Shown: positions 16,422 through 23,898, numbered from the stretch's first letter. The stretch: 46,940 nucleotides of DNA from Bacteroidales bacterium (GCA_004554255.1 SFNC01000003.1:1-46940); one strand, 5' to 3'. Translations and numbers: made by a program. Notes: generated from the letters alone by a model not told the origin.

Positions 16422-16429
16422 CCTCCTTT
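16422..16429 (-). promoter_or_regulatory. Strong Shine-Dalgarno sequence of rplF
   Basis: AAAGGAGG on the minus strand, 8 nt before the rplF ATG and inside the 21-nt rpsH-rplF gap, so it is not forced by coding. Most other starts in this window have A-rich leaders without such a motif. Bacteroidetes ribosomes generally do not use the Shine-Dalgarno pairing, so this site may mark special control of L6. Confidence 0.8.
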
Positions 16430-16434
16430 GTTGA

Positions 16435-16833
16435 TTAGTAAACGTAGCATAATACTTCACCGCCGATTTTTTCTTCGGCAGCTTTTTTGTTAGTCATAAC
16501 GCCTTTGGAAGTGCTGAGGATAGCGATTCCGAGGCCGTTGAGTACGCGGGGCATGTCTTTGTAACCGGTGTACTGGCGGAGTCCGGGGCGCGAAACGCGC
16601 TGGAGGCCGGAGATTGCGTTGACGCGGTCGATGTTGTCGTACTTAAGGGCGATTTTGATGGCGCCGGCAGGCGTTCCGTTCTCAACGAATTTGTAATTGA
16701 GAATGTAGCCTTGTTCAAAGAGGATCTTGGTGATCTCTTTTTTCAAGTTTGAGGAGGGAATCTCAACAACGCGGTGGTTTGCTTTGATTGCGTTTCTCAA
16801 TCTTGTGAGGTAGTCTGCAATTGGATCTGTCAT
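16435..16833 (-). CDS. rpsH: 30S ribosomal protein S8
   Basis: A 132-aa 16S rRNA-binding protein. The start MTDPIADYLTRLRNAIKANH and the end LGIAILSTSKGVMTNKKAAE with GGEVLCYVY are diagnostic. In E. coli S8 is the feedback repressor of the spc operon. Here rpsH has its own probable promoter and a long leader that forms several hairpins, so local control of this half of the cluster is plausible. Confidence 0.98.
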   Translation of the reverse strand: MTDPIADYLTRLRNAIKANHRVVEIPSSNLKKEITKILFEQGYILNYKFVENGTPAGAIKIALKYDNIDRVNAISGLQRVSRPGLRQYTGYKDMPRVLNGLGIAILSTSKGVMTNKKAAEEKIGGEVLCYVY

Positions 16834-17018
16834 TGTTTTTGATTGTTAAATTGATCGGGACCGGCCCGACAATATTTAATTATCTCTCTTATAATCTGTT
16901 ATCACGCTGCGACGAAGAGAAGTAGACGCCGCACGGATGGTGAGTGAGGGCACCCCGGATATGGCCATCAGGCAGTTAAAACGGGGTTTAGGGACTGTTA
17001 CGTAACGCGTTAACCGCG
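16834..17018 (-). promoter_or_regulatory. Leader of rpsH, candidate ribosomal protein binding site
   Basis: About 180 nt from the probable transcription start to the rpsH ATG, with no gene. Visible pairing: overlapping palindromes GTTACGTAAC (16997-17006) and TAACGCGTTA (17003-17012) at the 5' end, a 6-bp stem ACCCCG/CGGGGT (16952-16957/16982-16987), and a hairpin of 8 bp with one bulge near the gene (16851-16859/16865-16872). The last 20 nt before the ATG are A-rich. S8 or another product of the operon could bind here, but this is inference. Confidence 0.45.
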
Positions 17019-17052
17019 CAAAGGTACAAAATTTTTGGCAAATGAGTGCAAT
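17019..17052 (-). promoter_or_regulatory. Internal promoter before rpsH
   Basis: The minus strand reads TACCTTTG at 17026-17019, a full -7 match. A -33-like ATTG lies at 17052-17049, 22 nt upstream; a perfect TTTG at 17042-17039 is too close (12 nt). This would start a second transcript of the spc and alpha genes near 17012. Confidence 0.65.
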
Positions 17053-17087
17053 AATTTTGTGCCTGCGGGCGGTCTAAACGTGGAAAT

Positions 17088-17330
17088 GTCTGTATTTTTA
17101 TGATTTTTTAACAGACGTGATGATGTAGAGGGTATTCCGGGCGTAGTGCAGATGTGCGACTGCGTAGCGGAGGGGTTTTTACAATCTTTCCCCGCGGCTG
17201 TCACTGTTGCCGTTGCTGTGGTCTGTTTCTGTACCGCGGTGCGGTGACGGATGCGGACCGACAGTTTTGGCTGCGGTGAGTCAGTAGCGGGGAAGATTGA
17301 CTGCCGCGGGCGGTGCGTGTGCGCCGCCCG
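17088..17330. other. Structured non-coding spacer between rpsN and rpsH
   Basis: No credible gene. Three structures stand out. A 10-bp GC-rich hairpin (24 nt, 17307-17330) lies just past rpsN. A long-range stem pairs CAATCTTTCCCCGC (17182-17195) with GCGGGGAAGATTG (17287-17299): 13 pairs with one bulge, enclosing smaller stems, including ACCGC/GCGGT and an 8-pair bulged stem. A 6-bp stem GTCTGT/ACAGAC (17088-17093/17111-17116) has an AT-rich 17-nt loop. The 13-pair stem is long enough to be a possible RNase III site. None is followed by a clear T tract on the minus strand, so simple termination is not indicated. Confidence 0.5.
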
Positions 17331-17351
17331 GGCGTGGTCAGAAGTGTGTGG

Positions 17352-17657
17352 TTACCAGCTTGCTTTCTTAACGCCGGGGATGAGACCTGCGCTGGCCATT
17401 TCGCGGAACTGAATGCGCGAGATGCCGAACTGGCGGATGTATCCTTTGGGACGGCCTGTGATGGAGCAACGGTTGTGCATGCGGATAGCTGAGGCGTTCT
17501 TGGGGAACTTCTGCAGTTTCTGGTAGATCTCGTATGCGCTTTCGCCTTCTTTAGCAAGTTCTTTAGCCTGCTGTTTGAGGGCGGCTTTGCGCTCGGCGTA
17601 AAGTTTTACGAGGCGTGCACGTTTTACCTCACGGGCTTTCATTGATTCTTTTGCCAT
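17352..17657 (-). CDS. rpsN: 30S ribosomal protein S14, long zinc-free form
   Basis: A 101-aa S14 of the long type without the CxxC pairs of the short zinc form. It has the basic N terminus (MAKESMKAREVKRARLVKLY) and the conserved C terminus (RPKGYIRQFGISRIQFREMA, GLIPGVKKASW). Starts 6 nt after rplE. It is followed, unusually, by a 518-nt spacer before rpsH. Confidence 0.98.
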   Translation of the reverse strand: MAKESMKAREVKRARLVKLYAERKAALKQQAKELAKEGESAYEIYQKLQKFPKNASAIRMHNRCSITGRPKGYIRQFGISRIQFREMASAGLIPGVKKASW

Positions 17658-17663
17658 GGGTGT

Positions 17664-18215
17664 TTAGTTTTTTGCGTTTTTGAAGGGGAGACCGAAGTGT
17701 TTGAGCAGAGCGTAACCTTCCTCGTCTGTGTTGGCAGTTGTAACGAAGGTGATGTTCATACCCATGAGACGGTTGATGTTGTCAATGTTAATCTCGGGGA
17801 AAATGATCTGCTCTGTGATGCCGAGGGTGTAGTTACCGCGGCCGTCGAGTTTGCCTTCAATGCCTTTGAAGTCACGGATACGGGGGAGAGCTACGCGGAT
17901 AAGACGCTCCAGGAACTCGTACATGCGTTCGCGGCGCAGAGTAACGCGTACGCCAACGGGCATTTTTTTACGGAGTTTGAAGTTAGAGATGTCTTTGCGG
18001 GAGAGTGTTGCCACTGCTTTCTGTCCGGTGATAGCTGTGAGCTCGTTGATGGCGATATCAATGAGCTTTTTGTCCTGAGTTGCGTCGCCGATACCCTGGT
18101 TAATCACGATTTTCTCGAGACGGGGCACCTGCATGACGGTGGTGTATTTGAACTCTTTCTCAAGGGCGGGGACAATGCGCTCCTTGTAGTCCTTAAGCAT
18201 GGTTGTAGTGCTCAT
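17664..18215 (-). CDS. rplE: 50S ribosomal protein L5
   Basis: A 183-aa 5S rRNA-binding protein forming the bridge to S13. Marks include VPRLEKIVINQGIGDATQDK, ITGQKAVATLSRKDISNFKL and GRGNYTLGITEQIIFPEI. Its start shares one base with the rplX stop (TAATG), so translation is coupled. An AGGAG lies 8 nt before the ATG but within the rplX coding sequence, so it may be chance. Confidence 0.98.
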   Translation of the reverse strand: MSTTTMLKDYKERIVPALEKEFKYTTVMQVPRLEKIVINQGIGDATQDKKLIDIAINELTAITGQKAVATLSRKDISNFKLRKKMPVGVRVTLRRERMYEFLERLIRVALPRIRDFKGIEGKLDGRGNYTLGITEQIIFPEINIDNINRLMGMNITFVTTANTDEEGYALLKHFGLPFKNAKN

Positions 18216-18535
18216 TATTTAATCTCCTGTCCTGATTTTTTAGAATAGCGCACTTTTTTGCCGTTGTCGTCGATGCGGTATCCCACGCGGGTGGGTTTGC
18301 CGGATTTGGGGTCAACGAGTGCGATGTTAGATAAATTGATGGGTGCTTCCATCTTAACCAGGCCGCCCTGGGGGTTTTTAGCCGAGGGCTTAGTGGCTTT
18401 GGTGACATAGTTAACACCTTCCACGATGGCGCGGCCTTTAGTGCGGAGGACGCTGAGGACGCGGCCAGTTTTGCCGCGGTCTTCACCGGCAAGGACGTAG
18501 ACGTTGTCGCCTTTTTTGATATGTATCTTGCTCAT
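18215..18535 (-). CDS. rplX: 50S ribosomal protein L24
   Basis: A 106-aa assembly initiator protein with the KOW motif at the N terminus (KIHIKKGDNVYVLAGEDRGK, TGRVLSVL) and a typical C terminus (VDPKSGKPTRVGYRIDDNGK). Its stop overlaps the rplE start by one base. Confidence 0.98.
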   Translation of the reverse strand: MSKIHIKKGDNVYVLAGEDRGKTGRVLSVLRTKGRAIVEGVNYVTKATKPSAKNPQGGLVKMEAPINLSNIALVDPKSGKPTRVGYRIDDNGKKVRYSKKSGQEIK

Positions 18536-18572
18536 GTTTGCTTGTTAGTGTTTGTTGTGGTTGGTGATATGA

Positions 18573-18938
18573 TTAGAGCACTTCAGGGGCGAGTGATACG
18601 ATCTTCATGTTGGTTGCGCGGAGTTCGCGTGCAACGGGGCCGAAGATACGAGTACCGCGGAGTTCGCCGGCGTTGTTGAGGAGTACGCAGGCGTTGTCGT
18701 CGAAGCGGATGTATGAACCGTCCTGGCGGCGGATTTCTTTTTTGGTGCGTACCACAACCGCCTTGGATACAGTGCCTTTTTTAACGTCGCTGCCGGGGAT
18801 AGCAGCTTTGACAGTAACGACGATTATGTCGCCTACTGATGCGTAACGACGACCGGTACCGCCGAGTACGTGTATGCACAGTACTTCTTTGGCTCCTGAG
18901 TTGTCGGCTACGTTGAGTCGTGATTCTGTCTGTATCAT
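18573..18938 (-). CDS. rplN: 50S ribosomal protein L14
   Basis: A 121-aa beta-barrel protein at the subunit interface. MIQTESRLNVADNSGAKEVL, VKKGTVSKAVVVRTKKEIRR and GTRIFGPVARELR are hallmark segments. Lies 3 nt after rpsQ; 37 nt separate it from rplX. Confidence 0.98.
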   Translation of the reverse strand: MIQTESRLNVADNSGAKEVLCIHVLGGTGRRYASVGDIIVVTVKAAIPGSDVKKGTVSKAVVVRTKKEIRRQDGSYIRFDDNACVLLNNAGELRGTRIFGPVARELRATNMKIVSLAPEVL

Positions 18939-18941
18939 GGT

Positions 18942-19202
18942 TTACTTCACTTTTTCAATGATTTCTACTAATCTCCATCTCTTGGTTTTGCTGAGGGGGC
19001 GTGTCTCCATCAGGCGCACGGTATCACCGACGCTGCACTCGTTGTTTTCGTCATGTGCGTGATATTTTTTTGTTTTGTTGACGAATTTACCGTAAATGGG
19101 GTGTTTTTCTTTCCATTTGACGGCCACGGTGATGGTTTTGTCGCCTTTGTTGCTTGTGACAACCCCTGTGCGCTCTTTGCGTAAGTTACGATTTTCTTCC
19201 AT
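18942..19202 (-). CDS. rpsQ: 30S ribosomal protein S17
   Basis: An 86-aa OB-fold 16S rRNA-binding protein. RKERTGVVTSNKGDKTITVA, YHAHDENNECSVGDTVRLME and TRPLSKTKRWRLVEII are typical of the family. Placed between rpmC (17 nt before) and rplN (3 nt after). Confidence 0.98.
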   Translation of the reverse strand: MEENRNLRKERTGVVTSNKGDKTITVAVKWKEKHPIYGKFVNKTKKYHAHDENNECSVGDTVRLMETRPLSKTKRWRLVEIIEKVK

Positions 19203-19219
19203 TGTGTAAGGGGGTGTTT

Positions 19220-19417
19220 TTATTTATTGTTAAGCTGGCGTGCACGGAGCTCGGTTTTAACTCGGGCAATCATGCGTCGGTCTGCGGTGATTTTAGCGGG
19301 ATTGTCAACGGGTGACACAGCGTGTGTGGCTACGAGCTGACGGTATTCCTTTTCCATAACTGCGAGGCGATCTGCCAGGTCAGTTGTGCTCATTTCTTTG
19401 ATTTCTTCTTTTTTCAT
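19220..19417 (-). CDS. rpmC: 50S ribosomal protein L29
   Basis: A 65-aa two-helix protein near the peptide tunnel exit, where trigger factor and SRP dock with L23. MKKEEIKEMSTTDLADRLAV and DRRMIARVKTELRARQL fit the family. Lies 12 nt after rplP. Confidence 0.96.
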   Translation of the reverse strand: MKKEEIKEMSTTDLADRLAVMEKEYRQLVATHAVSPVDNPAKITADRRMIARVKTELRARQLNNK

Positions 19418-19429
19418 GTGGCAGAGCGT

Positions 19430-19861
19430 TTATACGTTTTGGTTGGGATCATAGTCGCGGCTTACCACAAATTTGGTTACCACGGGGAGTTTCTGAGCTG
19501 CGAGGCGCAGTGCTTCCTTAGCGATGTCGTAGCTTACGCCTTCCACTTCGATGATAATGCGACCGGGGGTAACGGGAGCGACAAATCCTTCGGGCGAACC
19601 TTTACCTTTACCCATGCGGACCTCGGCGGGTTTTTTGGTGATGGGTTTATCGGGGAAGATTCGGATCCAGATTTGACCTTGACGCTGCATGTAACGGGTA
19701 ACAGCGATACGTGCGGCCTCGATCTGACGACCGGTAATCCATTTGCTCTCCAGGGTCTTGATGCCGAAGGAGCCGAAGGCCAGCTGGTTGCCACGCTGAG
19801 CAACGCCTTTCATGCGGCCTTTTTGGGCGCGGCGGAATTTTGTTTTCTTAGGTTGTAACAT
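19430..19861 (-). CDS. rplP: 50S ribosomal protein L16
   Basis: A 143-aa protein at the A-site tRNA contact. It begins MLQPKKTKFRRAQKGRMKG and contains RIFPDKPITKKPAEVRMGKG and GSPEGFVAPVTPGRIIIEVE, all conserved. Between rpsC (25 nt before) and rpmC (12 nt after). Confidence 0.98.
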   Translation of the reverse strand: MLQPKKTKFRRAQKGRMKGVAQRGNQLAFGSFGIKTLESKWITGRQIEAARIAVTRYMQRQGQIWIRIFPDKPITKKPAEVRMGKGKGSPEGFVAPVTPGRIIIEVEGVSYDIAKEALRLAAQKLPVVTKFVVSRDYDPNQNV

Positions 19862-19886
19862 TGTTGTCTGTCAGAGTCTACGGGGT

Positions 19887-20618
19887 TTAACGATTTGTTT
19901 TGGCACCGCGACGGAAGCCACCGCGACGAGCGGGAGCACCGGCACCGCGGCCTTCCTGTTTAGCGGCGGTGAACTGGGGGGCCAGGTCACGTTTGCCGTA
20001 CACTTCGCCACGGCAGATCCATACTTTTACGCCGAGAACGCCAACTTTTGTGTGGGCTTCAACGAGAGCGTAGTCGATGTCTGCGCGGAGAGTGTGGAGG
20101 GGAGTGCGGCCTTCCTTGAACATTTCGGAGCGGGCGATTTCAGCGCCGTTGAGACGTCCGGAAACCTGCACTTTGATGCCTTCAGCGCCGGCACGCATTG
20201 TGGCTGCTATAGCCATTTTGATGGCGCGGCGGTAAGCTATCTTGCCTTCGATCTGGCGAGCGATGGTGCTTGCAACGATCATGGCGTCGAGCTCGGGGCG
20301 TTTAACCTCGAAGATGTTGATCTGCACGTCCTTGTCGGTAACTTTCTTGAGCTCTTCCTTGAGCTTTTCTACTTCCTGACCGCCTTTACCGATGATGAGA
20401 CCGGGGCGGCTTGTGCAGATTGTTATGGTGATGAGTTTCAGTGTGCGCTCTATAACGATGCGGGACACTGAGCATTTAGCCAGGCGAACATTGAGGTACT
20501 GACGCAGCTTTGAGTCCTCGAGGATTGTTTCCCCGTAGTTTTTGCCGCCGTACCAGTTTGAGTCCCAGCCACGGATAACGCCTAAGCGGTTGCTGATTGG
20601 ATTAACTTTCTGTCCCAT
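19887..20618 (-). CDS. rpsC: 30S ribosomal protein S3
   Basis: A 243-aa mRNA-entry protein. The KH domain GLIIGKGGQEVEKLKEEL carries the GxxG loop, and the C-terminal half shows GRLNGAEIARSEMFKEGRTP and DYALVEAHTKVGVLGVKVWI. It ends in a basic glycine- and arginine-rich tail (GRGAGAPARRGGFRRGAK). Starts 2 nt after rplV. Confidence 0.98.
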   Translation of the reverse strand: MGQKVNPISNRLGVIRGWDSNWYGGKNYGETILEDSKLRQYLNVRLAKCSVSRIVIERTLKLITITICTSRPGLIIGKGGQEVEKLKEELKKVTDKDVQINIFEVKRPELDAMIVASTIARQIEGKIAYRRAIKMAIAATMRAGAEGIKVQVSGRLNGAEIARSEMFKEGRTPLHTLRADIDYALVEAHTKVGVLGVKVWICRGEVYGKRDLAPQFTAAKQEGRGAGAPARRGGFRRGAKTNR

Positions 20619-20620
20619 GT

Positions 20621-21031
20621 TTATGCCTGGTTATTTTTGTTATCAATAGTGTCTACTACCACAGTAACGTGGTTTGAGCGTTTGCGGATGCGGTATCCAC
20701 GGCCCTGGGGGGCGGTGCGGAGACGTTTGAGCATCGGAGCGCAGTTAACGTAGATGGTAGAAATGTAGAGCATTCCGCTCTCGGCTTTCTGTTCGTTTTT
20801 AGCCTCCCAGTTTGCGATTGCAGAGCGGACGAGCTTCTCAAGTTTGGCAGCAGCTTCTTTGTTGGAGAACTTGAGGATGCCGAGTGCGCGGAAGACTTCC
20901 TTACCGCGTACCATGTCAGCTACCAGGCGCATTTTGCGGGGAGAAGAAGGGATGTTAAGCAGCTTTGCAAAGGCGATGTTTGCAGCCTGCTCTTTCTTCT
21001 TGTCGGCTGATAATCTTTTTCTTACACCCAT
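20621..21031 (-). CDS. rplV: 50S ribosomal protein L22
   Basis: A 136-aa protein whose beta hairpin lines the exit tunnel. SPRKMRLVADMVRGKEVFRA and APQGRGYRIRKRSNHVTVVV are conserved. The N terminus (MGVRKRLSADKKKEQ) is some 20 residues longer than in E. coli. The gap to rpsS upstream is 52 nt. Confidence 0.97.
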   Translation of the reverse strand: MGVRKRLSADKKKEQAANIAFAKLLNIPSSPRKMRLVADMVRGKEVFRALGILKFSNKEAAAKLEKLVRSAIANWEAKNEQKAESGMLYISTIYVNCAPMLKRLRTAPQGRGYRIRKRSNHVTVVVDTIDNKNNQA

Positions 21032-21083
21032 TGTATTGTGTTTGTTTTTTTATCGTGGTGATTGTTGAGTTTTATACCCCGGT

Positions 21084-21353
21084 TTATTTTTTCTTGTTTC
21101 CGGCGTGACCACGGAAGGTGCGTGTGGGGGCGAATTCGCCCAGTTTGTGACCTACCATGTTTTCGGTAACGTAAACGGGGATGAATTTATTACCGTTGTG
21201 GACTGCGAAGGTATGACCGACGAATTCGGGGGCGATCATAGAGGCGCGAGACCAGGTTTTGATGACTGATTTCTTGCCGGATGCATCCATGTCAGCGACT
21301 TTCTTTTCGAGTTTGACGCTGATAAACGGTCCTTTTTTTAATGAACGGCTCAT
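21084..21353 (-). CDS. rpsS: 30S ribosomal protein S19
   Basis: An 89-aa head protein. MSRSLKKGPFISVKLEKKV, TWSRASMIAPEFVGHTFAVH and GHKLGEFAPTRTFRGHAG are conserved. Lies 18 nt after rplB. Confidence 0.98.
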   Translation of the reverse strand: MSRSLKKGPFISVKLEKKVADMDASGKKSVIKTWSRASMIAPEFVGHTFAVHNGNKFIPVYVTENMVGHKLGEFAPTRTFRGHAGNKKK

Positions 21354-21371
21354 ATTGCTATTTTATACAGA

Positions 21372-22199
21372 TTACTTCTTTCTTCTTTCAATGATGTACT
21401 TTGAAGAGTGCTTTTTAGGAGCACGGGTTTTGAGACCCTTGGCGTACAGGCCTTTGCGTGAACGGGGATGTCCACCGGACTGGCGACCTTCACCACCACC
21501 CATGGGGTGGTCAACGGGGTTCATAACAACACCGCGGTTATGGGGGCGGCGTCCGAACCAGCGTGAACGTCCGGCTTTACCCGAGCTTTCCAGCATGTGT
21601 TCGCTGTTACCAACGACACCGATAGTTGCTTTGCAGGAAGCGAGGATTTTGCGGGTCTCACCAGAAGGTAATTTGATGATAGCGTAGTTTCCTTCGCGGG
21701 AAACGAGCTGTGCAGATGTACCGGCGGAGCGAGCCATGAAGGCACCCTGACCGGGACGTAACTCAATGCAGTGTATAACAGTACCGACGGGAATGCTGCT
21801 CAGGGGAAGGGCGTTACCAACTTCGGGAGCTGCGTCGGCACCGCTCACCACGGTAGCTCCGACCTTGAGGCCGTTGGGAGCCACGATGTAAGCTTTTGCG
21901 CCGTCAACGTAGTAAAGGAGTGCGATGTTAGCCGAGCGGTTGGGATCGTACTCGATGCTTTTAACTACGGCGGGAACTCCGTCTTTGTTTCTCTTAAAGT
22001 CAATGATACGGAATTTGCGTTTGTGTCCACCACCAAGGTAGCGGGTGGTGAGATGGCCTTCGGCGTTACGACCGCCGGAGGCACGCTTTCCGACTGTAAG
22101 AGATTTCTCCGGTGTTGTAGCAGTGATGGTACCTTTAAATACACCGATAACTTTGTGTCTTTGCCCAGGAGTTGTGGGCTTGAATTTTCTTACTGCCAT
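21372..22199 (-). CDS. rplB: 50S ribosomal protein L2
   Basis: A 275-aa protein near the peptidyl transferase centre. GRNAEGHLTTRYLGGGHKRK, RPGQGAFMARSAGTSAQLV and MNPVDHPMGGGEGRQSGGHP are visible; the last holds the conserved His in PVDHP thought to be important for peptidyl transfer. Starts 8 nt after rplW. Confidence 0.98.
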   Translation of the reverse strand: MAVRKFKPTTPGQRHKVIGVFKGTITATTPEKSLTVGKRASGGRNAEGHLTTRYLGGGHKRKFRIIDFKRNKDGVPAVVKSIEYDPNRSANIALLYYVDGAKAYIVAPNGLKVGATVVSGADAAPEVGNALPLSSIPVGTVIHCIELRPGQGAFMARSAGTSAQLVSREGNYAIIKLPSGETRKILASCKATIGVVGNSEHMLESSGKAGRSRWFGRRPHNRGVVMNPVDHPMGGGEGRQSGGHPRSRKGLYAKGLKTRAPKKHSSKYIIERRKK

Positions 22200-22207
22200 T
22201 TGTTTAT

Positions 22208-22498
22208 TTAGATATTGCTATAGAAGTCAATGTTCTGGCCCTCAGCTACAGTAACGAAGGCTTTTTTCCATTTGGCCGTGTTTCCGCGGAGCAGGCCGCT
22301 CTTTGTCCAGCGGCTCTTGTTTTTTCCACGTACCACAGCGGTGTTTACGCGTACTACTTTTACGCCGTAAAGAGTCTCAACGAGGTGGCGGATCTGGCTT
22401 TTGTCTGCATCGGGGCTAACGCGGAAGGTGTAGACTCCGAGCTTTTCCTGGATTTTTGTTGCCTTCTCGGTGATGACGGGTTTCAGTGTTATATCCAT
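22208..22498 (-). CDS. rplW: 50S ribosomal protein L23
   Basis: A 96-aa tunnel-exit protein that docks trigger factor and SRP. MDITLKPVITEKATKIQEK and RHLVETLYGVKVVRVNTAVV with the basic loop RGKNKSRWTKSG are family features. Between rplD (21 nt before) and rplB (8 nt after). Confidence 0.97.
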   Translation of the reverse strand: MDITLKPVITEKATKIQEKLGVYTFRVSPDADKSQIRHLVETLYGVKVVRVNTAVVRGKNKSRWTKSGLLRGNTAKWKKAFVTVAEGQNIDFYSNI

Positions 22499-22519
22499 TG
22501 TCGTTATGTCTCTGAGAGG

Positions 22520-23140
22520 TTAAAGTTTGTTGATATGCTCGAGAGCGCCTTCTGCGATAACGAGGGCGTTGTTGTTGAGGACAACGTAAGCGTTGAGGTC
22601 CTGGGGAGCGATGAGCATGGTGTTGGGCACGTTGCGTGCCGAGAGGAGGACGTTATTGTCGGATTTGCCCATAACGAGGAGAACTTTTTTGTCGCTGACC
22701 TTGAGGTTCTGAGCGATTTTAACGAATTCTTTAGTCTTGGGCTGTGCAATCTTGAGGTCCTCTACAACGATGATGTTTTCCTGCTGGGCCTTGAGCGAGA
22801 GAGCGCTGCGGCGTGCCAGCTGTTTCATCTTTTTGTTGAGTTTGAAACGATAGTCGCGGGGACGGGGACCGAAAACGCGTCCACCACCTACGAGAACGGG
22901 CGAGTTGATGTCACCGATACGGCTTCCGCCGCCGCCTTTCTGCTTGTGCAGTTTGCGAGTGGAACCTGAAACTTCGCTGCGCTCTTTACTTTTATGTGTT
23001 CCCTGGCGCTGAGCGGCAAGGTACTGTTTTACGTCAAGGTAGAGGATGTGCTCGTTGGGTTCGATGGCAAAGACCTCGTCGTTGAGGACTGCCTTGCGGC
23101 CGGTGTCCTGACCTTCCTGGTTGTATATTGCTACTTCCAT
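22520..23140 (-). CDS. rplD: 50S ribosomal protein L4
   Basis: A 206-aa protein with a tunnel-lining extended loop (RSEVSGSTRKLHKQKGGGGS, RVFGPRPRDYRFKLNKKMKQ) and a globular core (LMGKSDNNVLL-like, NVPNTMLIAPQDLNAYVVLN). In E. coli L4 represses the S10 operon by a leader before rpsJ. Here the nearest long spacer lies between rpsJ and rplC. Begins 2 nt after rplC. Confidence 0.98.
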   Translation of the reverse strand: MEVAIYNQEGQDTGRKAVLNDEVFAIEPNEHILYLDVKQYLAAQRQGTHKSKERSEVSGSTRKLHKQKGGGGSRIGDINSPVLVGGGRVFGPRPRDYRFKLNKKMKQLARRSALSLKAQQENIIVVEDLKIAQPKTKEFVKIAQNLKVSDKKVLLVMGKSDNNVLLSARNVPNTMLIAPQDLNAYVVLNNNALVIAEGALEHINKL

Positions 23141-23142
23141 TG

Positions 23143-23760
23143 TTATTTCTGAATTGAAATGATTGAACCTTTGCTGCCGGGGATAGAGCCCTTGAGCATG
23201 ATGAGATTGTGTTCGGGGATGACCTTGATAACCTGGAGGTTCTGTACAGTCACCTGTTTGTTACCGGTCTGGCCGGCCATGCGCATTCCTTTGAATACCT
23301 TTGCGGGGTAGGAGCAGGCACCGATAGAACCGGGAGCGCGCAGACGGTTGTGCTGGCCGTGAGTGCTCTGGCCAACGCCGCCGAAACCGTGGCGTTTTAC
23401 AACGCCCTGGAATCCTTTACCTTTGCTGACGCCAACGACGTCTACGAAGTCTGCGTTGAGGAACAGTTCTGCAGTGATAACGTCACCGCATTTGTAGTCT
23501 CCTTCAAAACCTTTGAACTCGGCCAAGTAGTGCTTGGGTGTTACGCCGGCTTTTTTGAAGTGACCGAGTTCGGGTTTGGTGCAGTGTTTTTCTTTTTCTT
23601 CACCATAGCCGAGCTGGAGGGCGTTGTAGCCGTCAGTCTCTTCGGTTTTAACCTGAGTAACTACACAAGGACCAACTTCGATAACAGTGCATGGAATGTT
23701 TTTTCCCTCGGCACTGAACACGGATGTCATTCCGATTTTCTTTCCTAATAATCCTGGCAT
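23143..23760 (-). CDS. rplC: 50S ribosomal protein L3
   Basis: A 205-aa assembly initiator. MPGLLGKKIGMTSVFSAEGK, SKGKGFQGVVKRHGFGG and THGQHNRLRAPGSIGACSYP (including the long loop to the peptidyl transferase centre) are diagnostic. Separated from rpsJ by 138 nt that contain a strong hairpin; no Shine-Dalgarno sequence. Confidence 0.98.
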   Translation of the reverse strand: MPGLLGKKIGMTSVFSAEGKNIPCTVIEVGPCVVTQVKTEETDGYNALQLGYGEEKEKHCTKPELGHFKKAGVTPKHYLAEFKGFEGDYKCGDVITAELFLNADFVDVVGVSKGKGFQGVVKRHGFGGVGQSTHGQHNRLRAPGSIGACSYPAKVFKGMRMAGQTGNKQVTVQNLQVIKVIPEHNLIMLKGSIPGSKGSIISIQK

Positions 23761-23809
23761 TTCTTTGTTACTTTAAATATTGTGATTTGTTTTGATTTCC
23801 TGCCACATT

Positions 23810-23845
23810 GGTGTCCGCCGGCGGGGGTACTTGCCGGCGGATACC
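23810..23845 (-). promoter_or_regulatory. Hairpin in the rpsJ-rplC spacer, candidate control site
   Basis: A 9-bp GC-rich stem (TCCGCCGGC 23814-23822 with GCCGGCGGA 23833-23841, 10-nt loop) extends by three more pairs past one mismatch. It lies about 50 nt before the rplC ATG in a 138-nt spacer, where most joints in the cluster are under 55 nt. No T tract follows on the minus strand, so it is not a plain terminator. It could be a translational control or processing site for the rplC-rplD part. Confidence 0.5.
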
Positions 23846-23898
23846 GTGAAGCAAGGGATTGTTTTCTGTTGAGTTGTGGTTGTCTGTAATTGGAGTTA

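Noticed and set aside
16834..17351. The 518-nt spacer as a degraded insertion sequence
   Set aside because: No transposase remnant, terminal inverted repeat pair at the edges or target duplication was seen; internal stems fit RNA structure better.
17010..17557. Small open frames on the minus strand in the rpsN-rpsH spacer
   Set aside because: Low-complexity composition, no start context, and they overlap the probable promoter and inverted repeats or rpsN.
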